A stretch of DNA of 21,167 bases from assembly GCA_003151555.1 (NCBI GenBank), contig PLXU01000114.1:16268-37434 (forward strand), written 5' to 3'. This stretch comes from Acidimicrobiaceae bacterium (GTDB lineage: Bacteria; Actinomycetota; Acidimicrobiia; Acidimicrobiales; RAAP-2). Under the pieces are notes generated by a model. It was given only the letters and a program-made list of their open reading frames with translations. It was not told the DNA's origin and made no database searches. Shown here in pieces: positions 5,796-13,673 of this stretch (its first letter is position 1; every line of letters begins with the position of its first letter). The position numbers and the translations under genes are program-made.

Positions 5796-6353
5796 ATGGC
5801 CGCCATTGACGTCGCTGGTTTCGTTGCAGACCTAAAGGACCATGCCGTAACGCACGGCTTTCACGTGCACGACGAACGACACTTCGTCGAGACTTACTCG
5901 CTTCGTCAGGCCTGGGAAGTGGATCTGCACCCCGAGGACGGCTGCGGCGGCCCGGTCGATCTGCATATCGAACTCGACGTCGATCCGCGCACCCTGTTAG
6001 CTTTCGAAGACGCCGTACTCGGCCTGCCCGACGACGTGGACCCGCCCGACGAGTTCCACTTTCCCCTGGTGTTGACCTGGAGCCTGCCGCCGATGCCCCA
6101 CAGCCCCGACCTGTTGCGTTTGGCCATCGACCTGGCGCCCATTGGTGGCCTCGAGATGCCGCTCGAGGTGACCGCCAGCGACTCCTTCGCGTCACCGACG
6201 GAAGGCAGCGAGCGACGAATCTCCATCGTGGCCCGTCGGGCCATCTCCCTCAGCCAGGTAGCCAAGGGCGAAGATCCGCTGTGTGACATCTTCGAGCGCG
6301 GTCACAGCGTGAGCGACTTCTTGTTGCAAGCTGCCGACTCGTGGCTCGGATAA
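5796..6353 (+). CDS. Conserved-looking hypothetical protein
   Basis: A 185-residue, acidic, soluble protein starts at ATG 5796. It has no signal peptide or membrane segment. The sequence alternates short strands and Pro/Asp-rich turns (for example VDLHIELDVDPRT at about 54-66 and FHFPLVLTWSLPPMP at about 88-102), suggesting an alpha-beta domain. I do not recognise a family or catalytic motif. It is divergent from the phosphatase across 40 bases, and its 3' end overlaps the lipoprotein gene by 13 bases, so the two are probably co-transcribed. Confidence 0.75.
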   Translation: MAAIDVAGFVADLKDHAVTHGFHVHDERHFVETYSLRQAWEVDLHPEDGCGGPVDLHIELDVDPRTLLAFEDAVLGLPDDVDPPDEFHFPLVLTWSLPPMPHSPDLLRLAIDLAPIGGLEMPLEVTASDSFASPTEGSERRISIVARRAISLSQVAKGEDPLCDIFERGHSVSDFLLQAADSWLG

Positions 6354-6715
6354 CTCCACGGCTCTATTTGTTCGTTCCACTTCTCGCCGCGGGTCTCGTA
6401 TTGAGCGCCTGCGGTAACGGCGGCGCGGTGAGCGACGCGCGCGCTTCCTGTCGCAGTGTGCACGCGGCGTTGGCACTGCAGAAGCAGAGCGAGCAGTCCG
6501 GCCTCACGTCCGCGCAACAGTCACGGCTGCAGTCGCAGGCCCTGAGCGAACTCCTAAAGGCCACCCAGCCGGCGGCCGACGCCACGTCATTAGATGGAAG
6601 TTGGAACCCGCTCATGACTACCATCAATGAAGCCGAACGGGTGCCGCTGGACAATTTGGTGCCGGCGCTTACTCGACTCTGCCGGGTGGCCGACTCGACT
6701 TCACCGTATCTTTAG
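6341..6715 (+). CDS. Small lipoprotein
   Basis: The 124-residue product has a lipoprotein signal peptide: basic start (MARITPRLY), hydrophobic core and lipobox LSAC with the acylated Cys at position 24. After processing it would be attached to the outer face of the cytoplasmic membrane. The mature part is short, Gln/Ser/Ala-rich and probably helical, with two further Cys residues (CRSV and LCRV) that could form a disulfide. The GTG 6341 start overlaps the upstream gene by 13 bases and the stop overlaps the convergent gene by 4. The function is unknown. Confidence 0.75.
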   Translation: MARITPRLYLFVPLLAAGLVLSACGNGGAVSDARASCRSVHAALALQKQSEQSGLTSAQQSRLQSQALSELLKATQPAADATSLDGSWNPLMTTINEAERVPLDNLVPALTRLCRVADSTSPYL

Positions 6716-7053
6716 TCTTCGGGGTAGCGCTCGTACAGCCACTCGAGGGAGTTTTCTTCCAGCATCGCGTCCTCCCAGCCCTGCAGCGTGTCCTCGAGTG
6801 CCGCGAGGGAGACCACCTTGCCAATCACCACCACCGTGAGGTCGCTGACCACTTCGTCCGAGACGAGGAAATCGCCGAAGATATCCTCGTTGACGATGGC
6901 CTCGGGCTCGACCATGAGGTAGAGCTCGCCGGTGGCCTCGACCCACGAGAGTTCGTACTCGTTGTCCGACGCGTCGGTCCACTCGCTTCCAAACTCGAAC
7001 TCGGCGCTTTCGCGTCGGGCCTCGTTCTGTTCATAAAAGGATTCGATGTCCAT
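6712..7053 (-). CDS. Small acidic hypothetical protein
   Basis: A 113-residue, highly acidic protein begins with MDIESFYEQNEARRESAEFE. The central part (SWVEATGELYLMVEPEA) looks like a beta-strand pair and the C-terminal half (AALEDTLQGWEDAMLEE) like helices. The open frame extends to 7251, but ATG 7053 is chosen because TAGTCT sits 7 bases upstream and the N-terminal extension is low-complexity and Arg-rich. I do not recognise its family. It is convergent with the lipoprotein gene, the two stops overlapping as TTAG. Confidence 0.75.
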   Translation of the reverse strand: MDIESFYEQNEARRESAEFEFGSEWTDASDNEYELSWVEATGELYLMVEPEAIVNEDIFGDFLVSDEVVSDLTVVVIGKVVSLAALEDTLQGWEDAMLEENSLEWLYERYPED

Positions 7054-7060
7054 GGACCTA

Positions 7061-7066
7061 AGACTA
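7061..7066 (-). promoter_or_regulatory. -10 element of leaderless promoter for the 7053 gene
   Basis: TAGTCT on the minus strand ends 7 bases before ATG 7053, consistent with a leaderless transcript. Confidence 0.45.
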
Positions 7067-7189
7067 TTGCGCGATATGTGCGTTGTGAAGTGCGTTTTGC
7101 CGGTCACGCTGAGGGCCATGAAAAATGGAGCAATTTTGGGCGCCCTCGTAGTCGCCGCTCGCTGCGTCGCCGGACCTGTACTGGGCGCC

Positions 7190-7891
7190 ATGACAAACCA
7201 GACCGATCTACTTGGACAACTGCGACGCGAGTGGCAGCGCGTCGGACGCACGAGCGAGGCACGCCACGCGCTTCAACGCCTGCACGATCACCACCCGGAG
7301 ATCGGCGTGGGCGAACTGCGCGACCTTTGCGACGTGGTCGACGTCTTGGAGCTGCGCGGCGGACTCAGTGCTCTGCAACGTGCCGAGATTGTACGCGCGC
7401 TGCTAGAAGAAGCCGACGATCCGTTGATTCTTCGCACCCTGCTCCAAACGCTCATTCCGGGCATCGTCAGTGTCTGTCGTCAGCTACGTTTCGGCGACGG
7501 CATCATTCGCGATCCCAGCGAGACAATGGGCGTCGCCCTGGCCCTCGCCAGCGAACTCCTCGTGGACTGGGCCGGCCAGTCGCGCCAGTACTGCGCCCCG
7601 GACATTCTTTCGGCTCTGCGCGGCCGACTGCGCCGCTGGCTGCTAAAGGAGAAGGCCGCTTTACGTTCGCTCGCGCACTACGACACCGTCGACGAACCGG
7701 CGGCCACGTCGTCGCCGCTGCTGGCCCGACTCGATAGTTACCGAGGTAGCCAGTACGAGCGCATCGCGCGCATCACGTACGCCCGCGTCTTCGAAGGACG
7801 ATCCCTAAGAGAACTGGCCCAGGACGATCACTCGGCCCCGAGTTCGCTGCAGGCCGAACTGCAACACTTCGCAATTAGATTTCTTATCTAA
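7190..7891 (+). CDS. Putative sigma-like / HTH regulatory protein
   Basis: The 233-residue, mostly helical protein starts at ATG 7190 (MTNQTDLLGQL). ATG 7118 is in frame but would add an odd hydrophobic stretch broken by Arg. The middle part (TLIPGIVSVCRQL through LRGRLRRWLLKEKAA) loosely recalls the helical core of sigma-factor-like proteins, and the C-terminus (RSLRELAQDDHSAPSSLQAE) has the shape of a helix-turn-helix. No enzyme motif is present. Two genes downstream on the same strand encode a membrane-anchored protein and a membrane BTAD regulator, so a shared regulatory role is likely. The sigma comparison is only a visual resemblance. Confidence 0.7.
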   Translation: MTNQTDLLGQLRREWQRVGRTSEARHALQRLHDHHPEIGVGELRDLCDVVDVLELRGGLSALQRAEIVRALLEEADDPLILRTLLQTLIPGIVSVCRQLRFGDGIIRDPSETMGVALALASELLVDWAGQSRQYCAPDILSALRGRLRRWLLKEKAALRSLAHYDTVDEPAATSSPLLARLDSYRGSQYERIARITYARVFEGRSLRELAQDDHSAPSSLQAELQHFAIRFLI

Positions 7892-7951
7892 TCAGTAAGT
7901 AGAGAAACCCATCAGTGAAATTCTCCTCCCCGTCAACACCGGTACCCTTTG

Positions 7952-8515
7952 ATGACCATGGCGCACAAACTCTCTTCACTGCGAAGCGCGCACCTCGTAA
8001 TGTGGTCCAGTCCCCTGCTGCTCGTCGTATTGGTTTTCACGTTGACTACCACGTCCTCGCCGCCGAATCGCCCGTCGCTCAGCCCTCATCTTTCAACGAC
8101 GACATCGTCGCCGACGTCAACGACATTGGCGACGCCGACCTCGACAACGACCACGCCCGTCACGCCGCGCCATTCGAAAGTGAAACCGGTGCTCTCGACG
8201 AGCAGGACGAAATACGCCGACGTGACCGCGCCGAATGTCTCGCCCGCCGCAGCGCCGCCCAGCGAGTCCGTCTCGAGCGGCGTGCTCAGCGGTTCGCTCT
8301 CGCCGGGCTTCCAGGTCGCCGACGTGCCCGTGCAGGGACCGGGGCTCTGGACGCTCACGACGAGCACTCCGATCGACGCGCGACTTCTCTGCACCTCGCG
8401 AACCGTTTCAGTCCACCGTCGCCTGGTCATCATGACCGCGCAACCATGCCAATTGCAACTCACGTCGACGAATCCCGAGGTGTCGCCAACGTGGCAACTT
8501 ACCCCCATCACGTAA
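7952..8515 (+). CDS. Membrane-anchored Thr/Ser/Pro-rich protein
   Basis: The 187-residue product has one N-terminal membrane segment (about 15-32, VMWSSPLLLVVLVFTL), a low-complexity Thr/Ser/Pro stalk (33-100) and a small C-terminal beta-rich domain with two Cys residues (LLCTS and QPCQL). It is probably a signal-anchored exported protein with an extracytoplasmic sensor or adhesion-like domain. ATG 7952 and ATG 7958 are both possible; TACCCT at 7943-7948 may be its -10. The longer open frame covering the same bases from 7915 is a shadow of this gene. It overlaps the BTAD gene by 25 bases if the latter starts at 8491. Confidence 0.75.
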   Translation: MTMAHKLSSLRSAHLVMWSSPLLLVVLVFTLTTTSSPPNRPSLSPHLSTTTSSPTSTTLATPTSTTTTPVTPRHSKVKPVLSTSRTKYADVTAPNVSPAAAPPSESVSSGVLSGSLSPGFQVADVPVQGPGLWTLTTSTPIDARLLCTSRTVSVHRRLVIMTAQPCQLQLTSTNPEVSPTWQLTPIT

Positions 8516-10266
8516 AACAGTTCGCCTCGGGCCCGCTGCACGGGACGGCGCTCGCGATCTACTTCATCCTGCTGCCCTACGTCGTCATCACCAAATGGGG
8601 CCTGAGCGCTCACCAAACCAACGCCCCGCTCGTTCGCGCGTTACTCGTCGTGCTCGGTGTCTTTTGGATGACCTTCCTCTTTCAGGTCGTACGCAACATC
8701 GTTCGCCTGCGGCGCGGCACATCGCTCAGCCGTGACGGCAGCGCGTGGCTGGCCGGTCTGGTCGTGATGGTGATGCCCTTCCTCCTGCCCGCCGGTGCGG
8801 GCGCCTTGACCGGCGCGGACGTCACGCTGAGTTCCGCGTACGTGGCCGCCCACGACGCGCCATCGTGGTCACGGCCGCCTGAAGCGGCGACGAGTCGCGC
8901 AACGGCGCCGCTGGAACACTCCCCCTTGGCCCACCTGTCGCTCACGGGCGCGTTGCCGCTGGCCCTCATTGCCAAGCGGCGCAAGGACTCGATGCGCCAG
9001 CACCAATTCGCGCCGAGCGAGATCGAGATTGACGAAGCCATTGCCCTGCTGCGCGCCGACAACCCACAATTGATCGCTCAACTGCGCCACTCGATCGGCG
9101 GTCGTCTCGAGGGCGTGGTGAATATCGCGCCGCAGAACACCACGTGGACTCTGTCGGAGAATGCCGAACCGGTGGTGGTCTGCGCGCTGAGTAGCGGTGA
9201 CGAAGGCGTGCTGGTCGCCTTTGCCCGCGAAGGCGGCCAGCTCCAGGTGCGAGAGAATTGGAATCGCGACGACGTCATCAACGCCGTCGTCGCGCTGGAC
9301 GAAGGCGGACGGGTCGCGTTCGCCGCCAGTGAACCGGAGCTGTTGCGGGCCCTCGCGACGAGGTCCCTGCGTTCGACGCTCGTGGTGTACCTAGGCGAGC
9401 CGGACGATCTTGACCGCGAACTGCGTTCCTGCGCCATTACGATTGGTCAGTCCGATTCGCGAGCAACGGACCCGGGCGACCGCCCTTCGCTGAGTGGCAC
9501 GCCACCAGCGTCCGCGCCCGCTCCTGCTGGCTTCGCACTTCGCGCCGAACTGCTGCGCAGCGAAGCGCGCATCGTGGGCCTGGTCGAACCCTTCACCGCG
9601 ACGTTGCGTCGCCGCTGCGTTGAAATGGTCACCTACCTGGCCCTGCACCGTGACGAACCGGTCACCGGTGATCGCTTGCGCACCCGGGTACTCACCCACG
9701 CCGACGCCGACGCCTCTACGAGGACCCTCGCCAACACCGCCAGCGCAGTTCGTCGCAGCCTGGGCGCCGACGCGCTGGGACCGCGACTGCACGCCGTCAC
9801 TTCATCGGGTCTGTACGCCACCCACGATCTCACGAGCGACGTGGAGATTTTTCACGAGTTGGTCGCCCGAGCGCGGCGGCTGTCGACCCACGACGCCGCC
9901 CCACTCGTGCGTGAAGCACTGGACCTCGTGCACGGTGAACCATTGGCCACTGCGTTGCGCGGTTTTGAGTGGTTCCTGGCCGAGGGCCACGCCGCGCGAC
10001 TGGCTCGCGACGGCGAGTGGGCCGCGCTGGCGCTACATCACGACTCGATCGAACAGGGCGACTACGAATTGGCTTTTTGGGCGCTGCAGCAGGGACGGTT
10101 GATGGATCCCTTCAGTGACGTACTGGTGGAGGCTCTGGCTCACGTGCCGCGACTACGCGAGTTTGGAGGCGATGGAACCGGCCGAACGCAGCACGAGTCC
10201 GTCGGCACCCGCGGCACTGAAAAGGTGAGCTGGTCGTTCGATCGCCTCAGCGATCAGATCGCTTAG
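8491..10266 (+). CDS. Membrane protein with C-terminal winged-helix and BTAD domain
   Basis: From GTG 8491 the product has 591 residues. Four likely membrane segments lie at about 18-34, 46-67, 86-106 and 146-161. A cytoplasmic region (170-335) follows, then a winged helix (about 347-450, including RVLTHADADASTRTLANTAS and a following SAVRRSLG) and a bacterial transcriptional activator domain (about 452-580, helical, TPR-like). The winged helix-BTAD order is that of SARP/AfsR-type activators, here tied to the membrane. The start is set by overlap with the upstream gene and a GAGG 10 bases before; the frame is open back to 7915, but that part does not look like protein. The C-terminus overlaps ddl on the other strand by 114 bases. 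Confidence 0.85.
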   Translation: MATYPHHVKQFASGPLHGTALAIYFILLPYVVITKWGLSAHQTNAPLVRALLVVLGVFWMTFLFQVVRNIVRLRRGTSLSRDGSAWLAGLVVMVMPFLLPAGAGALTGADVTLSSAYVAAHDAPSWSRPPEAATSRATAPLEHSPLAHLSLTGALPLALIAKRRKDSMRQHQFAPSEIEIDEAIALLRADNPQLIAQLRHSIGGRLEGVVNIAPQNTTWTLSENAEPVVVCALSSGDEGVLVAFAREGGQLQVRENWNRDDVINAVVALDEGGRVAFAASEPELLRALATRSLRSTLVVYLGEPDDLDRELRSCAITIGQSDSRATDPGDRPSLSGTPPASAPAPAGFALRAELLRSEARIVGLVEPFTATLRRRCVEMVTYLALHRDEPVTGDRLRTRVLTHADADASTRTLANTASAVRRSLGADALGPRLHAVTSSGLYATHDLTSDVEIFHELVARARRLSTHDAAPLVREALDLVHGEPLATALRGFEWFLAEGHAARLARDGEWAALALHHDSIEQGDYELAFWALQQGRLMDPFSDVLVEALAHVPRLREFGGDGTGRTQHESVGTRGTEKVSWSFDRLSDQIA

Positions 10267-11247
10267 CAGTTCCGCGAAACTGAGCGGCGGCGAAATGAAG
10301 AGGTACTTGGCCAACGAGCCGGGAATCGTGTTGATCTCGTTGACAAAGAGTTCCTGATCGTTGGCCAGGAAATCCACCCGCGCGACGCCGCGCACCGACG
10401 CCACGCGCGCGATAGTGCGGGTGTAGTCGCCAATGAGATCTGCGTGACCGGGCGCCAAGTGCGCGGGCAATTCGCGCGGTGCTGATACCATGCCTTCACC
10501 GCCCACGTACTTGTCGCGGTAGTCGAGGATCTCCGCGGCGCTCGAACGTCGAAGCGGCTTTTCAATCGCCGACAGCGACAATGAGGGAAAGGTGCGTAGC
10601 GCGATCTGCACGTCGAAGAGGTCGTCGCGGAAGGGCTCGACCACGCAGCCCAAGCCAAAATGGCTGTTCGCGTCGAGCCGCGCGCGCGCCGTGGTCAAGT
10701 CGGCGACCACGTCGATACCGATCGACGATCCACCGAAACGTGGCTTCAAGATGTAGGGACCAGCGAACGCGAGCTCCGTGGTCTCGTGGCTAAGCAGCGC
10801 CCTCGGCAGCGTCGCCAGTCCCGCCGCCGCCATCGCCGCGCCGAAGGCCCACTTGTCCATACCGAGCGCCGCGCCGGCCGCAGTGGGACCGCTGTAGGGC
10901 ACGCCGGCCAGGTCAAGGGTGCCCTGCAACGAACCGTCTTCGCCGGGCCCGCCGTGCGTGGCCAGCAGTACCGCGTCGAGTTCCAATCGACGCTCCCTGC
11001 GACCCGTGAGGTAAAAGCCCCCCTGGTCGCGCACCCGCAGGTCCAGCGCGCTCGAACCCTTGGGCAGACCGCCGAGGAAGGACTCCGCCTCGACGTCGCC
11101 GGGCACCGAATAGAAGAGATTCGTCTTGGTCCAGTAGATGCCCACCGCGTCGCTATGGCCCTGCAGTTCGCGCAGCGCCTGCAGGCCGGTGAGGATCGAC
11201 ACGTCGTGTTCGGGCGTCGGTCCGCCGAACAACACGCCAACAGTCAT
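10153..11247 (-). CDS. ddl: D-alanine--D-alanine ligase
   Basis: The 364-residue ATP-grasp enzyme joins two D-Ala molecules for peptidoglycan synthesis in the cytoplasm. Family motifs are complete: GGPTPEHDVS (8-17), HGGPGEDG (98-105), KPRFGGSSIG (168-177), D292 and NEINTIPGS (303-311). ATG 11247 has AAGG 7 bases upstream. It follows the MurF-like gene after 30 bases in the same operon; MurF consumes D-Ala-D-Ala, so the two act in sequence. The usual family end is near residue 338 (LIAEAIER); about 26 extra residues run antisense into the end of the BTAD gene. Confidence 0.96.
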   Translation of the reverse strand: MTVGVLFGGPTPEHDVSILTGLQALRELQGHSDAVGIYWTKTNLFYSVPGDVEAESFLGGLPKGSSALDLRVRDQGGFYLTGRRERRLELDAVLLATHGGPGEDGSLQGTLDLAGVPYSGPTAAGAALGMDKWAFGAAMAAAGLATLPRALLSHETTELAFAGPYILKPRFGGSSIGIDVVADLTTARARLDANSHFGLGCVVEPFRDDLFDVQIALRTFPSLSLSAIEKPLRRSSAAEILDYRDKYVGGEGMVSAPRELPAHLAPGHADLIGDYTRTIARVASVRGVARVDFLANDQELFVNEINTIPGSLAKYLFISPPLSFAELLSDLIAEAIERPAHLFSAAGADGLVLRSAGSIASKLA

Positions 11248-11277
11248 TAGATCGCCTTGAACTCTCGCATCAAGAAA

Positions 11278-12855
11278 TCAAGGGTAGTGGTCGGGCAGGT
11301 CATTGAGGTACAACACGCCGTCGCCCGCCACCAGCGTCGAGCGAACCCACGACACGGCTTCGTCGCGGGTATCGAATCGTTGGAGGGTTCCGAAGTAGCC
11401 CACCTGGAGAGGTTTCACGTTGGTGCGCCCGACGGCGACCAGTGTGACGCCCATGGCGGCCGCGCGGCGGCCCAGTTCCATATTCGCGCCGTACTGCTCA
11501 TCGCCGAGCTCGATCAAGCCGGGCGTCACAATCACGCGCCGCCCGCTCAGGGGCAGTGACCCGAGCAAGGTGAGGGCCGACAACGCGCTGGCCGGATTGG
11601 CGTTATAGGTGTCGTCAATCACCACCACTCCCGACGCCGCGCTCGCCACGTTGGACCGGTTGGCGACCGCCGTGACTTTCGACACGCGCGCCGCCACCTG
11701 TTCGTTCGTCAGCCCCAACTCGAGCGCGCCCGCCACCGCGCACGCCAGGTTGGTGGGCTGGACGCCGTGCACTTGATCCAGCGTGGCGACGGTGACGCCG
11801 TCAACCATCAGCGACCACGTCGCCAAATCCGACGTCACGCGAACCGACGCGGCCGCGTTGACCGATCCCGCGGTGCGAACCCGTTTGCCGCTCGCCGCCA
11901 GACGCGCGACCCATCGGCCCAAGCGATCGTCGTCGATATTGACCACCACGGTGTGAGCGTGTTCGGTGATCTCGAACTTGGACTGATCTATCACTTCCAT
12001 GGTCTTCATGCGCTCGAGGTGCACCGGTCCCAGGGCCGTGACGATGGCCAACTCCGGCGGGCACCACGAGCAGAGCTCGCGGATCTCACCCGGTCCGTAG
12101 GTGCCCATCTCGGCGATGAAGATCCGGGTCCCGTCGGCGAGGTTCTCATTGATTGCTCGCGCCAGACCGGAGCGATTGTTGAAACTCCTGGGCGAAGCCA
12201 CCACGCCCGCATCGCCTCCCAGGAGGTCGCCCAAATGATTCTTGGTCGACGTCTTACCGTACGAACCGGTGATCGCCACAATTCTCGGCTGTACGCGGGC
12301 CAGGCGCGCCACGGCCTGGTCGACGAACTTTTGGGAGTGTCGTCGTTCGTAGGGCGCGAGCAGCCGGGCGCTGACGTCAAGTGTGACCGGCACTGCCCAC
12401 ACCATGGCGACGAAGGCCAGCCACGGTCGAACGCTGAACAGGCCGGCGACGCCCACCGCGACGGAGAGCAGTGTCACCACGATCGCCGCCACCGTGAGAC
12501 GCCGCGTCCAGTGCAGCGCGCTGGTACGGCCCTTCATCGAGAGACCCTGGGGGCAAAAGAAGCCGTAGAGGACTGTCACCAAGACAATGAGGGCGTCCAC
12601 GCGTAGCACGGTGGCGGCGACCAACGCGATAATGAGCACGTGGCTGAGCGTCACTGGCCGCTTCTCCTTTAGCCGCTCGACGGACTTGGCCGACGCCACC
12701 TGCGGGGTGGACCAACGGCCCAGGAAACGACGCATGGAAGTAGGTTCGTAGTGCTCGCGCTGGAGCACCCGCAACCAGCGCACCATCTGCGCCGCGTAGG
12801 CGCCAGCCAGGGCCACCGCCATCACACTGTCGAACGCCCACTGTCGAGCACTCAC
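11278..12855 (-). CDS. murF: MurF-like Mur ligase with N-terminal membrane region
   Basis: The 525-residue protein has about 180 N-terminal residues with hydrophobic segments (near 7-24, 71-100, 119-140, 144-160), then a Mur ligase core. The core has the ATP-binding loop GSYGKTST (197-204), an acidic EMG motif (249-251) and the DDTYNANPASALSAL block characteristic of MurF, which adds D-Ala-D-Ala to the UDP-MurNAc-tripeptide. The usual MurF N-terminal UDP-binding domain is missing or replaced by the membrane part. GTG 12855 overlaps the hydrolase stop as GTGA. Neighbouring ddl supports MurF, but a specialised Mur ligase acting on another precursor is possible. Confidence 0.85.
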   Translation of the reverse strand: MSARQWAFDSVMAVALAGAYAAQMVRWLRVLQREHYEPTSMRRFLGRWSTPQVASAKSVERLKEKRPVTLSHVLIIALVAATVLRVDALIVLVTVLYGFFCPQGLSMKGRTSALHWTRRLTVAAIVVTLLSVAVGVAGLFSVRPWLAFVAMVWAVPVTLDVSARLLAPYERRHSQKFVDQAVARLARVQPRIVAITGSYGKTSTKNHLGDLLGGDAGVVASPRSFNNRSGLARAINENLADGTRIFIAEMGTYGPGEIRELCSWCPPELAIVTALGPVHLERMKTMEVIDQSKFEITEHAHTVVVNIDDDRLGRWVARLAASGKRVRTAGSVNAAASVRVTSDLATWSLMVDGVTVATLDQVHGVQPTNLACAVAGALELGLTNEQVAARVSKVTAVANRSNVASAASGVVVIDDTYNANPASALSALTLLGSLPLSGRRVIVTPGLIELGDEQYGANMELGRRAAAMGVTLVAVGRTNVKPLQVGYFGTLQRFDTRDEAVSWVRSTLVAGDGVLYLNDLPDHYP

Positions 12856-13601
12856 GATAGGACCTCGATGACCGCGGTCACGAGTTCGCCCGGCGCCTCG
12901 GTCGGTAAGAGGTGTCCCACGCCGGGCACCGATCGAAAACTGTGCGCAACGTGAAGGAGCGCACCGGCCCGTGCCGCGATCGACGCGGGCACGTCACGGT
13001 CGAGTTCACCCCAGAGCATCGCCACTGGCGCTTGAACAAGCGCCAGTTCGGCTTCGTAGCTTTCGTTGACCGAAGCGACCAATATTTCGCGCAACGGGCC
13101 GCTCGCCGCGCGATAGTCGACCGATCCATACCGCTGTCGAGCCGCTTCCATCTTCTGATCGCTCACTACCCCTCGCGCGTGCAGGTATCGGGTCATTCGA
13201 TAGCGCAGGGGTGGCGTTCGAGTCGGCGAGCTGCGCAGCAACGGCGCGCCCGTCAAGACCAGGGCCCGCACCAACTCCGGGTCGTTGGCCGCAATCACTG
13301 TGGCAATCGTGCCGCCAAACGAGTGGCCCACCAGCACGAACGGGGCCGAGCCCATCGCACGCAGCGCCGGCGCTAACTGCTGGGCGTACGAGCGAGCGCC
13401 GCCCGCGACCGTTGGAAGGGGTGACGATCCAAAACCCGGCAGATCCAGCGCCACACTGGCTATTCCCCGGTCGGCCAGTTCGCGCGCGCAGGCCGCAAAG
13501 TCCTGGCCGCGACGGGCCCAGCCGTGAAGAAAGATCACTCGCACTGGTCCCTCGCCGCAGGGCTCGCCAAAGAGATTCCCGTCGCCGTAGGCACGTAGCA
13601 C
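12852..13601 (-). CDS. Alpha/beta hydrolase
   Basis: The 249-residue protein is a typical alpha/beta-hydrolase: oxyanion region LHGWARRG (25-32), nucleophile S94 in GHSFGG, acid D201 or D203 in GELDRDVP, and H230 in GVGHLLP. There is no signal peptide, so it acts in the cytoplasm. The family covers esterases, lipases and C-C hydrolases, and substrate cannot be inferred from motifs. It is the first gene of the murF-ddl operon and overlaps murF by 4 bases, hinting at a cell-envelope substrate. GTG 13601 is preceded by TAGCCT 7 bases upstream, pointing to a leaderless mRNA. Confidence 0.92.
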   Translation of the reverse strand: MLRAYGDGNLFGEPCGEGPVRVIFLHGWARRGQDFAACARELADRGIASVALDLPGFGSSPLPTVAGGARSYAQQLAPALRAMGSAPFVLVGHSFGGTIATVIAANDPELVRALVLTGAPLLRSSPTRTPPLRYRMTRYLHARGVVSDQKMEAARQRYGSVDYRAASGPLREILVASVNESYEAELALVQAPVAMLWGELDRDVPASIAARAGALLHVAHSFRSVPGVGHLLPTEAPGELVTAVIEVLS

Positions 13602-13608
13602 GTTATTC

Positions 13609-13614
13609 AGGCTA
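13609..13614 (-). promoter_or_regulatory. -10 element of leaderless promoter for hydrolase-murF-ddl
   Basis: TAGCCT on the minus strand ends 7 bases before GTG 13601. The divergent helicase gene begins 73 bases away; a TAGCGT at 13658-13663 could be the -10 for that gene. Confidence 0.45.
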
Positions 13615-13673
13615 GTGAGGTGCGTGGCCCAACCAAGACCACGTCACGCCCTGCCGGTAGCGTCAAGGTGACT

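Noticed and set aside
7137..7189. Two TGGGCGCC copies 45 bases apart as an operator before the 7190 gene
   Set aside because: An 8-bp GC-rich half-palindrome can recur by chance here and there is no matching promoter element.
7915..8490. N-terminal extension of the BTAD protein back to position 7915
   Set aside because: The extension is Arg/His/Asp-rich with no domain, and another frame of the same bases encodes a convincing signal-anchored protein with a Thr/Pro stalk.
11767..12606. Long plus-strand open frame opposite murF
   Set aside because: It is the antisense of a well-supported Mur ligase, rich in Arg and His with no domain, as expected in GC-rich DNA.
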